A stretch of 64,000 nucleotides of DNA, taken from the NCBI RefSeq assembly GCF_004332155.1, contig NZ_SJDV01000002.1, positions 262,193-326,192 of the forward strand. The letters run 5' to 3'. Under the pieces are notes generated by a model, which did not search any database, was not told the DNA's origin, and saw nothing but the letters and a program-made list of their open reading frames with translations. This DNA comes from Gramella sp. KN1008 (GTDB lineage: Bacteria; Bacteroidota; Bacteroidia; Flavobacteriales; Flavobacteriaceae). Shown one piece after another: positions 23,589 through 32,223 of this stretch; position 1 is the stretch's first letter, and each line of letters opens with the position of its first letter. The position numbers and the translations under genes are program-made.

Positions 23589-26170
23589 TCTTCCACCCGC
23601 TTTTTAACTACAAGAACAAACTCGAGATCATCAACAATATCGCCATATTCAGTCATTTCAATCTCAAAATCCTCAGACCTGTTTTTAGCGTCCATTCCTA
23701 TGGTCTTCAATTGTTGGGCGTCAATTTCGGCTACATATTTACCGGGACTTAGACCAAGGAAACTAAAATAACCATCTCCTTCGGTGAGGATGCTTTTTAC
23801 CTTTTCTCCATTCTCATTCAGGATATTTACGATAATCCGGCCCTGACCCCGGGTGCTTTCATCTTCCTTAACATACACAAAGCCGGCGACCTCTCCCATA
23901 ACCTTTACAGGCACATACACCGGTTTATAATGATTAGGAACAGTTTCCAGAGCTATCCCTGGATTTTCTATCTTCCAGGCGATATTGTCAAGGCTGCTAG
24001 GTTCTATTTCAAGGAACAGGTCTACATAAGGCTGGAGATCATTGATCCGCAGTATCGTTTTATCCTTATTATATAGTAGCCTGCCGGGATTTGATTTTAA
24101 TTCGAGTCCCGGAACACCAGGCTCCATTTTATCCTGTTTACCATTCTCATTATAATCAAGGAAGGGAATTAGTGTAATTCCACCACGGGCTACACCGGGC
24201 CTGTTGCTCACGGCTAGATGTCCGGCATTATCGTCCAGTCGTAAACTACCACGTGCCGACTGGATAAATGAAGAATTTCGGTTACCGATCCTTGACGTTG
24301 TTGCTGCCTGTGCAAAATTGAAGGTATACCGAAGCCCGATCTCAAAGGTATGCGCATTCCTTAAAAAGTTATTTTCGTACGCCAGATTTAAAAACCCGCG
24401 TTTAAAGATAACCCGCTCCAGTTCAAGATTTATATTTCTTACTGCCTGATCATTTAGGTCATATTGTATCTGAGGTGAAAAAAGAATCTGATAAGGTAAT
24501 CTGTAGGTTTGGGCAAGACTGCTGTAAATAGTTGGTTCTTTTATCCTGTCGTTATAAATCGCGTAAGTGGTAAGATTCGTGCTTATTCCAAATAAAACTC
24601 CCGATACAAGCAGCTGACCTGTGGTGAACTCGGTGGTGGGTAGAATAATCTGGTTAAGACTGAATCGGGTAAATGCTGAAAAAGCTTTACTTCTTATAGG
24701 GGAGGAAAAACTGAATTCTCTTTCTTCCAGGTAATTATAATTTATGGCGGTTTGATCTGGGTGATATTTAGTATAATTAAGATCAAACTGCATATTGGAC
24801 GGTGTACGATAACTTAACAAGCCTTCACCTTTTACTCCATAATTATACTGGGCAGAAAATAAAAGATTAGGAGCTAATTTAACAGAGCTGGTAAAAAAAG
24901 GCATTACTTCGCCACTGCTAACTTCAGACAGGTATTCAACCCCGGCACCAAGCGTAATGGAATTTGAAAGACCGTAATTAAGATCAAATCTCGTGAATCT
25001 TCGATTATCATCATCTTCCACGATTCCTGCACTCAGTTTGTACTCAAGCTGGTTCTTCGGTATAAAGGTGTAAGGAATATTGATCACTCTGTCTTCACTT
25101 CTTTCTTCCCCATAAGGCCCATAAAATCTGAGGTTAACATTTGTGTTTCCATACATTAGAGGTACCTCGAAACTGTAAAATCCGGAGGCATCGGCCTCTG
25201 TATAATCTACAAGTACATTGTTCACATAGAGTTCCACCGTCCATCTGGGCTCAGTATAATCATTAAGTATATAGGTGCCATAAGATCTGCGGTTAAGCAA
25301 TGGACTGTTACTCAACTGTACACCCACCACAGGTGCGAACAGTGAAGATGTTGCGCCGGTAAATATCTTACCGGCCGTCACCTGTTTAAATAATTTACTA
25401 TCGTTATTCACATATCTCCACTGGTAGAACTGGTTTCGGGAGGTAAATGGAACCCGGTTGGAATAATTCAAAAGGACATTTGTCTCACCACCTGCGATCA
25501 TAGTTCCCAGACCAAGGTTAAACCGGTTGTCATCAAATCCGTTAGTTTGCTGAGTAGTAATTATGCCCCAATCCAGCATACCCGCTTTAAAGAAAGGATA
25601 GCTTCTTTCTATCAGGGTGTCCGGTTCTATAACTCCTTTCACCTTGTTCAGGTTGCTCCTTAATTCCTTTTGTCTTAACTGCCTGAATATTGGGAGGTCA
25701 AGCTCGGTTTTAAGATCAATGGCAAGACGCCTGAAACTAAATTCCGTATCCAGACCGAAAATCTCACCAAAAAGATCTGAGCGAAGGTAAAGGGTAGTAG
25801 GGGTTTTTATAAAATCCTCTTCGTTAAGGGGATACGTTCTCTCTTTAAAAGTTATTTCCCCTTGCTGTGGATCTATGATGTAGGGGATATCGGGGGAAAT
25901 TATAAATCCGCTGATGATTCCGTCCGAACTCTCTGTTTCATTTTTAATATTAAAGGAATTAAAAAAATCACTTACCGAAATATAAGCTTCTTCACCTTTA
26001 ATAGCAACCGGCATCTCAATCACTCCAAGCCGCGGAGCCGATAGATCCACAATAAGCTCATCATATTCATTACTTTCCTGTGCCTGCAACTGCAGTCCCA
26101 TGAAGAACAAAAGGATAAGGCCTTTAAGAGTGAAGAGATGTGACTTACTAACTTTTAAGGTGAAGCTCAT
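23582..26170 (-). CDS. Usher-like outer-membrane beta-barrel protein
   Basis: An 862-residue exported protein (signal peptide ending MGLQLQAQ). The N-terminal region (~30-190) resembles the first domain of alternative chaperone-usher ushers (EAYISVSDFFNSFNI, PYIIDPQQGEITFKERTYP). The centre (~200-640) is a beta-barrel rich in alternating aromatic strands and contains, near residues 303-360, the usher plug/post-plug pattern: VELYVNNVLVDY, GFYSFEVPLMYGNTNVNLRF, YGPYGEERSE and EYKLSAGIVEDD. The C-terminal ~200 residues include GGITLIPFLDYNENGKQD and a carboxypeptidase-regulatory-like module (about 755-850). It closes an operon with DUF4402 subunits and a PapD-like chaperone, which fits a role as subunit translocation pore in the outer membrane. 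Confidence 0.75.
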   Translation of the reverse strand: MSFTLKVSKSHLFTLKGLILLFFMGLQLQAQESNEYDELIVDLSAPRLGVIEMPVAIKGEEAYISVSDFFNSFNIKNETESSDGIISGFIISPDIPYIIDPQQGEITFKERTYPLNEEDFIKTPTTLYLRSDLFGEIFGLDTEFSFRRLAIDLKTELDLPIFRQLRQKELRSNLNKVKGVIEPDTLIERSYPFFKAGMLDWGIITTQQTNGFDDNRFNLGLGTMIAGGETNVLLNYSNRVPFTSRNQFYQWRYVNNDSKLFKQVTAGKIFTGATSSLFAPVVGVQLSNSPLLNRRSYGTYILNDYTEPRWTVELYVNNVLVDYTEADASGFYSFEVPLMYGNTNVNLRFYGPYGEERSEDRVINIPYTFIPKNQLEYKLSAGIVEDDDNRRFTRFDLNYGLSNSITLGAGVEYLSEVSSGEVMPFFTSSVKLAPNLLFSAQYNYGVKGEGLLSYRTPSNMQFDLNYTKYHPDQTAINYNYLEEREFSFSSPIRSKAFSAFTRFSLNQIILPTTEFTTGQLLVSGVLFGISTNLTTYAIYNDRIKEPTIYSSLAQTYRLPYQILFSPQIQYDLNDQAVRNINLELERVIFKRGFLNLAYENNFLRNAHTFEIGLRYTFNFAQAATTSRIGNRNSSFIQSARGSLRLDDNAGHLAVSNRPGVARGGITLIPFLDYNENGKQDKMEPGVPGLELKSNPGRLLYNKDKTILRINDLQPYVDLFLEIEPSSLDNIAWKIENPGIALETVPNHYKPVYVPVKVMGEVAGFVYVKEDESTRGQGRIIVNILNENGEKVKSILTEGDGYFSFLGLSPGKYVAEIDAQQLKTIGMDAKNRSEDFEIEMTEYGDIVDDLEFVLVVKKRVEDQ

Positions 26171-26188
26171 GTAGGCTTTTGGAATTCT

Positions 26189-26701
26189 TTATTGCTGATT
26201 AAAAGTTATCATTATAGTGCCGCTATAGCGACCCGGGGTGTTTGCTGAAGGACTTCCCAGGGTAAGCGTACCGCCGATATAAACCGGATTGGGAATATCT
26301 GAATTTTGAGTACTGATAAAGGTATTTCCAGTACTATAACTGTTAATTTCCAGGCTAATTTTCTGGCCACCTCTTGTTAGTTCAAAACTGGGCGGATGGG
26401 TTATTGTTATGATTGTTCCGGGATTGGCGTACACATCAAATAAGGCAGGAGAAACTGTGGAGCCACTATTAAGTAAAGTGATATCATCTGTCCAGGTCCT
26501 GGTACCCGTATGGTCTACACTCACAGTGCCACCGTTTTCCCCCACAGTAAAAGCTCCAAAATCAAGAAATTGAGCTGTATTTACTTCTACTTCTACCGGA
26601 ATTGGAGGATTCTCCTGGGCTGCCATTTGGTGATAACTCAATAGAACCGGCAAAAGACCTATGATCAACTTAAAACTTCGGAAACATTTCATATTCTTCA
26701 T
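26189..26701 (-). CDS. DUF4402-like pilin/tip subunit
   Basis: A 170-residue secreted protein with a signal peptide ending YHQMAAQ. The mature part follows the DUF4402 plan: an N-terminal hydrophobic alternating strand (PIPVEVEVNTAQFLDFGAF), the FGxxxxGxxGGTVSVDxxGTRT block and a C-terminal YIGGTLTLGSP...GRYSGTIMITFNQQ. Compared with the three upstream subunits it lacks the Ser/Thr-rich start and ends with two extra residues after the Phe-Asn pair, so it may be a specialised adaptor or anchor. Its start overlaps the stop of the large surface-protein gene (ATGA) and the usher-like gene follows 18 bases later. Confidence 0.78.
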   Translation of the reverse strand: MKNMKCFRSFKLIIGLLPVLLSYHQMAAQENPPIPVEVEVNTAQFLDFGAFTVGENGGTVSVDHTGTRTWTDDITLLNSGSTVSPALFDVYANPGTIITITHPPSFELTRGGQKISLEINSYSTGNTFISTQNSDIPNPVYIGGTLTLGSPSANTPGRYSGTIMITFNQQ

Positions 26702-29385
26702 TTTTGAACCAATACCTTTTTTGAAAATTCTCTTTCCCCTGCAATATAACTTACCAGATATACCCCATTACTTTTAATTCCCCTGATATTTATAGTTTCA
26801 TTCCCTCTTACTTTTCTAAGCTCTATGAGTTGTCCATTGATATTATTAATCCGAAGCACTCCTTTTCCGTGTTCTTTAAGATTCATTTTAATAATGATCT
26901 CCTGGCTTCCTCCAATGAGGCTGAATGGTTCATCGAAAATATCCTGTGGTGTTGGAGTATCAGAAGGAGAAAATGAGATATAAAAACGGGAGGAATACTC
27001 CATTTTACCTGAATAAAATTCATAATCCTGTTCACGAAGATTAACGTAAGTCTGTTTTGCTTCATCAATCAGGTAAATATTAAAACTTTGAGGGAGATTC
27101 TCAGCTGACTGAAGAGAGATACTTATAATGCCTTCACTTGCAGAAATTACTCCCAGCGGATATTTTCCAAAAATCTTACCGTCATCCATAGAAATGGCAT
27201 TTATGGAAAGTTTTTTTCCTTCCGCAGATAATGAATAAAGATTGGGAACTTTTTTATTAGTATTAAGCAGTTTCAGGGCATCGATATTTTCTTCAAAATC
27301 AGCTGAAGCTGCTGGCTGAAAATAAAAGACCATAGCATCCATGTTCTTCTGGTCTTTATAACCAGCCGTAATACGGATTAGCTTTTTTGGTTCACTGCCA
27401 CTTTTAATAAATTGCTGATCAAAATCCCTAACCCTAACTTCATTGGTCATACCAAGACTTCCAGTGGCCGGGTAAATTCCTGTAGGCGGGTCACTAACAT
27501 GCACAAAAAAGCCCTGCATGGAAGGGATGATATTAGAACTACCACCATCAGCACTTGAAACACCATTTACATAGGAGGAATAAGTGCCGGTGTACTGATC
27601 GGTATTATCGGCTGTAAAGAAATAAATCGCGTCATCGATGTTATTCCTGGTCCAGCCCGTAGAGGCATCCCAGTCAATAGGTGAAGGGTAGGGGTTCCCT
27701 ACCAGATGAAAACCTTTAGTATATTTCCTGTTATGATTAACAAGATTCTTTTGATAAGGGCCATTATTAACTGTACCACTAAGCTGTATTAGTAAAGGGG
27801 ATGAATTATTTCCAAAATTAGCTGCATAACCTTCAAGAATATTTAAGGGGGAAGTGGCTGCAGTATAAGCTTCCCAACCCGAAGCATCCCTGTTCTGGGA
27901 ATCAGTACGGTTTTCATTATACCTGTAGAAAGATGGGAAGCTCGCGTTGAGATCTATATAATCTGAAAGGTCACCAACTACCGTGTTGTCAAGCGGTGAA
28001 CTTAAATACTTATATCCAAAAGCGGGATCCAGGAATCTCTGCATTATCACATTACCAATTACTTCCCCTGTTCCGGAACCATCGATAAGAGCCGTTTGAA
28101 TATTATCTGAAATAAGTGCAAAATCATCACTCGTATAAAAATTACCGTTGGTGACCTTCAACGAACCTGTAAGTTGAATAGTTGAATTGGAAGTCACGCC
28201 ATTTGAATTATCTATTTCCAGGGCTTTGATTCTGCTGTTCAACAGAAGGCCTGAAGGGATGGTCTGCGCAGCACTACCATTGAATTTAATCTTGCCTGAA
28301 GAAGCATCTATGCTGCCGGTACTGGTAACTATACCAGATATTTCGAGAGTGTTATCAAGAATTTCAAGGCTGGCTCCGGTTCCTATATTTAGGTGGTGAA
28401 CCTTTCCACTTGCTCCGGTGTTTAATACTGGATAATTGGTAAGACCTGCCGGAATGCTGATATCTGAAGTACTATCCGGGATTGAATTACAAAGCCAGTT
28501 TCCTGCCGTATTCCAATCGCTGTTAATAGCCCCAGTCCATTCATTATTCTGTTGAACCGTCAATGTAGCCGGCTTTGAAATCGTGATCTTACAGCCGGAG
28601 GCGGTGGTATCCTGACTCCTGACGACCACTCTGTACTGGTTGCCATTCATATCAGAAGAAATGCCGGTTAAGCTTAATGAAGGAGGAGTAGAGGCCGTGC
28701 CAATATCTGTATACTCTGTTCCTCCAGAGGGTCTCATCTGCCACTGGTAATTCACGCCGCTGATCTGGTTCACAGAAAAACTTACAGATCCTCCAATACA
28801 GGATGACTGGTCGGTTGGATCTTCCACTTCATAACAGTTAAGTTTCTCGGTATATTCCGGCGGGAAAGTTTCAATATTCTCTTCAAGGTTATCTTCGGTG
28901 CCAAAATCGCAGTTATCGTTTCGGGTTTCAGTATTACCATCATAAGTTTCACAGGTAGTGAAATCATCTGGCCAGCCATCCACTTCACCAAAAATATAGA
29001 TGTTTCCATCTGCAATATCAAGAGTACCCTGGTTGGAACCGGTAGTTCTGATAAAATTTCCCTGAACGATAAGGTAACTCGATACAGAAACATTTACCTG
29101 GTTCGAGGCCTCAAAATTACCGTAGACAAGTACAAAAGCCGAATCTCCCATGGAGAATTTCGACATATTTCCGCTCATAGTAAGGTCTCCATATACTATG
29201 AGCGTTCCGTTCACCCTAAGATCACTGATGTTTCTATTAAGATCAAGGTTGTTGTATTCCTTGGTTATGCCCGCTGGAATTGTATATAGGCCCGAAATAA
29301 TGGTATCATTCTGAGCCTGAGTCTCAATAAAAAACGAGAGGCAGCAAATCAGAAATAAGAACCTTTGTAATCGGGGGTGGGGCAT
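26698..29385 (-). CDS. Large surface protein with type IX secretion sorting domain
   Basis: An 895-residue exported protein (signal peptide ending SFFIETQAQ). Residues ~35-140 are short beta-helix-like repeats (LRVNGTLIVYGDLTMSGN, VLVYGNFEASNQVNVS, SYLIVQGNFIRTTG). An Ig/PKD-like domain (~195-280: SCIGGSVSFSVNQISGVNYQW) and a second repeat block (~285-420) follow, then a long globular region. The last ~80 residues are a type A sorting domain (LRINNINGQLIEL, GIKSNGVYLVSY, FSKKVLVQK), which directs export by the type IX system and attachment to the cell surface. It sits between the chaperone gene (3-base gap) and a DUF4402 gene (4-base overlap), which suggests an adhesin used with the pilus-like system. 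Confidence 0.85.
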   Translation of the reverse strand: MPHPRLQRFLFLICCLSFFIETQAQNDTIISGLYTIPAGITKEYNNLDLNRNISDLRVNGTLIVYGDLTMSGNMSKFSMGDSAFVLVYGNFEASNQVNVSVSSYLIVQGNFIRTTGSNQGTLDIADGNIYIFGEVDGWPDDFTTCETYDGNTETRNDNCDFGTEDNLEENIETFPPEYTEKLNCYEVEDPTDQSSCIGGSVSFSVNQISGVNYQWQMRPSGGTEYTDIGTASTPPSLSLTGISSDMNGNQYRVVVRSQDTTASGCKITISKPATLTVQQNNEWTGAINSDWNTAGNWLCNSIPDSTSDISIPAGLTNYPVLNTGASGKVHHLNIGTGASLEILDNTLEISGIVTSTGSIDASSGKIKFNGSAAQTIPSGLLLNSRIKALEIDNSNGVTSNSTIQLTGSLKVTNGNFYTSDDFALISDNIQTALIDGSGTGEVIGNVIMQRFLDPAFGYKYLSSPLDNTVVGDLSDYIDLNASFPSFYRYNENRTDSQNRDASGWEAYTAATSPLNILEGYAANFGNNSSPLLIQLSGTVNNGPYQKNLVNHNRKYTKGFHLVGNPYPSPIDWDASTGWTRNNIDDAIYFFTADNTDQYTGTYSSYVNGVSSADGGSSNIIPSMQGFFVHVSDPPTGIYPATGSLGMTNEVRVRDFDQQFIKSGSEPKKLIRITAGYKDQKNMDAMVFYFQPAASADFEENIDALKLLNTNKKVPNLYSLSAEGKKLSINAISMDDGKIFGKYPLGVISASEGIISISLQSAENLPQSFNIYLIDEAKQTYVNLREQDYEFYSGKMEYSSRFYISFSPSDTPTPQDIFDEPFSLIGGSQEIIIKMNLKEHGKGVLRINNINGQLIELRKVRGNETINIRGIKSNGVYLVSYIAGEREFSKKVLVQK

Positions 29386-29388
29386 TGG

Positions 29389-30198
29389 TTATTGCAATTC
29401 GTGATCGGTTTTGGCAAATATCTTACCGTCTTCACCCTTGTAGGTAATGACGAGCTTTCCTTTTCCAGGCTCAATTGTTTCAGGCGTTTGTAACCTGAAA
29501 GAAAAGTGCCTATTTAGATTAGGTGTGTAAACGGCTATTCCTTTTACAAGACCAACTTCGGAAATCCTGGAATCTGCATGATATTCAACTACCAGATTTC
29601 CATACACAGACATATTTCCCTTTCTTTCGATATCCAGTGAAAGGATGTTCTCTTTAGCGCTGAATGAAATATTATTAAGTTCAACATCCGTGGTTGATTT
29701 CCCATTTCGAATAATCACGGGTATGCTGATCCCAAAGACTGTCCTGATATTTATTGAAATATTGTCTTTATCTTCGGAAATATCTTCACTTCCCAGCGCT
29801 TTCTGTTCTTCCACAGCTCTGAAATAAAGATGGGAGCGATATTCACCTTCTGTCATTTCTCCAGTTCTTGTAAGCTGTAATCTTACTGTCTGGGCTTCAT
29901 TGGGGGCCAGACTAACACGGCGTGGATAATACCTCAGGTAACGATCGGCAAATCGTTGACCCTCTTCTGGTTCGGTTATCTGTTCAAAACCACCATCCTC
30001 TTTCATCTTATACTGAATAAATGAAATGGCATAAGTAGCCGAATCATTTCCGGTATTTGCCAGACTTATTTCCTGTGATCTTTCAGATCCGTCAAAAACA
30101 AGCCTTTTGGGCATGATCATAAGATCACCCTGAGAGAATGCGGTTTGAAAGGTTATTATTAAAGCAAGGGGTAGTAGGTAGTGTAAATTTTTGGTCAT
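29389..30198 (-). CDS. PapD-like periplasmic pilus chaperone
   Basis: A 269-residue exported protein (signal peptide ending QTAFSQ). The first Ig domain reads LMIMPKRLVFDGSERSQEIS, LANTGNDSATYAIS, then YYPRRVSLAPNEAQTVRLQL and EGEYRSHLYFRAV, the order of landmarks of pilus chaperones (N-terminal 'PxRxxF' strand, 'PxxxxLxPxxxQxxR' and the G1-like strand before the long loop). The second domain (~150-260) is also beta (RTVFGISIPVIIRNG onwards) and contains IPV/PVII, like the chaperone interdomain segment. It would cap DUF4402 subunits in the periplasm by donor-strand complementation. Compared with PapD it is ~40 residues longer, mostly in the first domain. Confidence 0.78.
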   Translation of the reverse strand: MTKNLHYLLPLALIITFQTAFSQGDLMIMPKRLVFDGSERSQEISLANTGNDSATYAISFIQYKMKEDGGFEQITEPEEGQRFADRYLRYYPRRVSLAPNEAQTVRLQLTRTGEMTEGEYRSHLYFRAVEEQKALGSEDISEDKDNISINIRTVFGISIPVIIRNGKSTTDVELNNISFSAKENILSLDIERKGNMSVYGNLVVEYHADSRISEVGLVKGIAVYTPNLNRHFSFRLQTPETIEPGKGKLVITYKGEDGKIFAKTDHELQ

Positions 30199-30238
30199 GT
30201 GGGGAGCGGTTAGGTTAATTCATCTAAAATCATCCATT

Positions 30239-30733
30239 TTAATTATAGGTGACCGTCACACTGAAACCTGAAGAATTGGTATAAAAACCGGGGGGCTGAT
30301 TGGCTCCAAGATTCAGGGTTGCACCTATCTTCAGTATGTCGGTATCATCGCTTGTCACTTCGGGCATAACTGTAAACTGATCGATGACGAGTATCTGGTT
30401 CGGATTGCCTTCATTATATAATGTGAAATCTTCGGGCAGGGTGATGGAATAATTATAATTTCCATGTTTAACCACAGCCTCGGCTGGGCTAACCTGGCCC
30501 GGATTTGCCGGAGACAGATGAACACCAAAAGCCGTCCTGGTTCCCTCAGGAGATAAGATCAAAGTTCCAGGATTATAACTGCTTATCACATTCCCAAAAT
30601 GGAGATCAACATTTTTGGTGATCTCAATAGGTTCTACGATCACCGCAGTGCTGTTCACGGAGGTGGAGGAGGAAGATTGAGCATATATTCCCGAACAAAA
30701 GCTTAATACCAGTATTAAAAGGCTTTTTTTCAT
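30239..30733 (-). CDS. DUF4402 pilin-like subunit
   Basis: A 164-residue secreted protein with signal peptide ending CSGIYAQ. The mature N terminus is Ser/Thr-rich with alternating hydrophobics (SSSTSVNSTAVIVEPIEITK), then DLHFGNVISSYNPGTLILSPEGTRT, the DUF4402 core, and the C-terminal strand FSVTVTYN with a penultimate Tyr. It is 40 bases upstream of the chaperone gene and 89 bases downstream of the preceding subunit, from which it is separated by a terminator-like stem-loop. Probably a minor subunit. Confidence 0.82.
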   Translation of the reverse strand: MKKSLLILVLSFCSGIYAQSSSSTSVNSTAVIVEPIEITKNVDLHFGNVISSYNPGTLILSPEGTRTAFGVHLSPANPGQVSPAEAVVKHGNYNYSITLPEDFTLYNEGNPNQILVIDQFTVMPEVTSDDTDILKIGATLNLGANQPPGFYTNSSGFSVTVTYN

Positions 30734-30770
30734 TTATATTTTTAAAGGATTACAGATATGACTAAGTAAA

Positions 30771-30797
30771 AAACGCCGCCATGGCTGGACGGCGTTT
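30771..30797 (-). terminator. Stem-loop with T-run inside the pilus-like operon (attenuator)
   Basis: AAACGCCG (30771-30778) and CGGCGTTT (30790-30797) form an 8-bp stem with two further C-G pairs inside. On the minus strand it is followed by six Ts. It lies about 26 bases after the stop of the second subunit gene, with the other operon genes downstream, so read-through would be partial. Confidence 0.65.
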
Positions 30798-30822
30798 AAA
30801 TATATTCAAGTATTAAAAATCC

Positions 30823-31308
30823 TTATTCGTAAGTTACAGTTACGGTTACTTCACCGGTATAAGTTCCTGTAGCCTGGGTGGCTCCAACCTCCAATGTTCC
30901 TCCCACGGTAAAATTAGAATGTGACAATCCAGAATTATTAGGAAGACTGGTAGTAATATTTGATAGAGTCATTTGGTCTCCCCCTTCAGTTTCTAATATA
31001 TCGCCAGAGGTGTTCACACTGTAGGTTACTCCAGTTGCACGACTAACAGAAAAAGTAGGAACAGAAAAAGGGCTGGAACTAATTTCCATATCGGTATTAT
31101 CAAATGTTCTGTTTTCCCCGGCGGCATCAATAACCACATTTCCAGAAGTTCCATCCTGAGCAATCTTTCCAAAATCAAGGCTTCCCGAAGAAGTAATGCT
31201 TATAGGATCTACGATTTCTGCATTTACAGTTGCAGTTCCCGAAGCCGAACTTTGAGCATAACAGTTAAGTGATAAAAGGGCTAAAAGTAAAAGGGTAAAA
31301 TTTTTCAT
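30823..31308 (-). CDS. DUF4402 pilin-like subunit (probable major pilin)
   Basis: A 161-residue secreted protein with signal peptide ending LNCYAQ. Mature N terminus SSASGTATVNAEIVDPISIT, core SLDFGKIAQDGTSGNVVIDA, and C terminus GTYTGEVTVTVTYE with penultimate Tyr. It is the most Thr/Ser/Gly-rich and least charged of the group. A stem-loop with T-run directly follows (30771-30797) and a 203-base gene-free region precedes, so it could be transcribed separately and more strongly than the rest. This supports a major-subunit role, as inference. Confidence 0.82.
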   Translation of the reverse strand: MKNFTLLLLALLSLNCYAQSSASGTATVNAEIVDPISITSSGSLDFGKIAQDGTSGNVVIDAAGENRTFDNTDMEISSSPFSVPTFSVSRATGVTYSVNTSGDILETEGGDQMTLSNITTSLPNNSGLSHSNFTVGGTLEVGATQATGTYTGEVTVTVTYE

Positions 31309-31424
31309 TGTAAGTAGGTTTAATAGATCGTTTTTACATTGTAAATATGCGATTGTATTACATTACTTACCAAACTTAATCGTTAAGCGGTGGATATTAC
31401 TCGTTGAGAGGTAATATAATTTGG

Positions 31425-31450
31425 ATGAGTTGATCAAATTCACAACTCAT
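31425..31450. repeat. Small inverted repeat between two pilin-like genes
   Basis: ATGAGTTG (31425-31432) and CAACTCAT (31443-31450) form an 8-bp inverted repeat with a 10-base centre. It could be an operator or an RNA hairpin in the 203-base gap. No T-run follows, so it is not a standard terminator. Confidence 0.35.
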
Positions 31451-31511
31451 TAACAGATGTTTGACTATAGGATAAAAAAAGGATAGAAGAAAAAGACTAC
31501 AATTGTAAGTA

Positions 31512-32009
31512 TTAGTTATAACTAACGGTTACCTCAATGGGCGCTATGCTACGGTAGTTTCCAGGCTGCTGTCCCGCCCCAACATCAAGGCTTGCACCCA
31601 GACGCACGGTTTCAGTATTATCATTGAATAATCCCTGATAATCGACGGTAAAATCTTTTAAGGTAAGAGAACTTTTTCCATTAGACATGAGGATTTCGTT
31701 CTGTGGCACTATAATATTATAGGAATATCCACTCTGTCCTTTTATCCTGAAACTAGCCGCAGAAACACCTGAAGCCTCGTCTAGCAAAACATCACCGCTG
31801 CTACTTCGCGTATTATCAGGATGTAAAGTGACTGTCCCCCCTTTACGTGCATCAATACTTGCGAAGTTCATATTCGATGTATTCTCTATTTGCACCGGTT
31901 CAATAATGGTGACTGTCGCCATGAAAGTGGCGCTCGCACTGCGTTGGGACAATGCTGTAAACGGCATTAAAACAAATATATAAAGTATTACAAAGTATCT
32001 GATATTCAC
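31512..32009 (-). CDS. DUF4402 pilin-like subunit, first gene of the locus
   Basis: A 165-residue secreted protein beginning at a GTG (32009); an ATG start would be inside the signal peptide. Signal peptide ends MPFTALSQ. Mature N terminus SASATFMATVTIIEPVQIEN, core MNFASIDARKGGTVTLHPDN, C-terminal strand IEVTVSYN with penultimate Tyr. It is divergent from the DoxX gene; promoters for both lie in 32010-32223. Behind it is a 26-base inverted repeat (31425-31450) without a T-run. Confidence 0.8.
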   Translation of the reverse strand: MNIRYFVILYIFVLMPFTALSQRSASATFMATVTIIEPVQIENTSNMNFASIDARKGGTVTLHPDNTRSSSGDVLLDEASGVSAASFRIKGQSGYSYNIIVPQNEILMSNGKSSLTLKDFTVDYQGLFNDNTETVRLGASLDVGAGQQPGNYRSIAPIEVTVSYN

Positions 32010-32223
32010 AGGGAGATCTTATTGCTGAAATCGAATATAAATAAAATCAGATGAAATGCATAATAATATCGACGAAATGCATTTTTATTTATTCGGACAT
32101 TAGTTTAAAATAATTGAACAATTATTCTTAATAATATATTTTCTTATTTTACAATTATATTTAATTAGGAATAATTAGTCGATTCCGAAAAACTAAGTAC
32201 CTTTTCAGTTAAAATTTTTCCCC

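Noticed and set aside
24204..24449. Antisense frames within the usher-like and other large genes
   Set aside because: They follow from codon bias of the true strand and have no independent signals.
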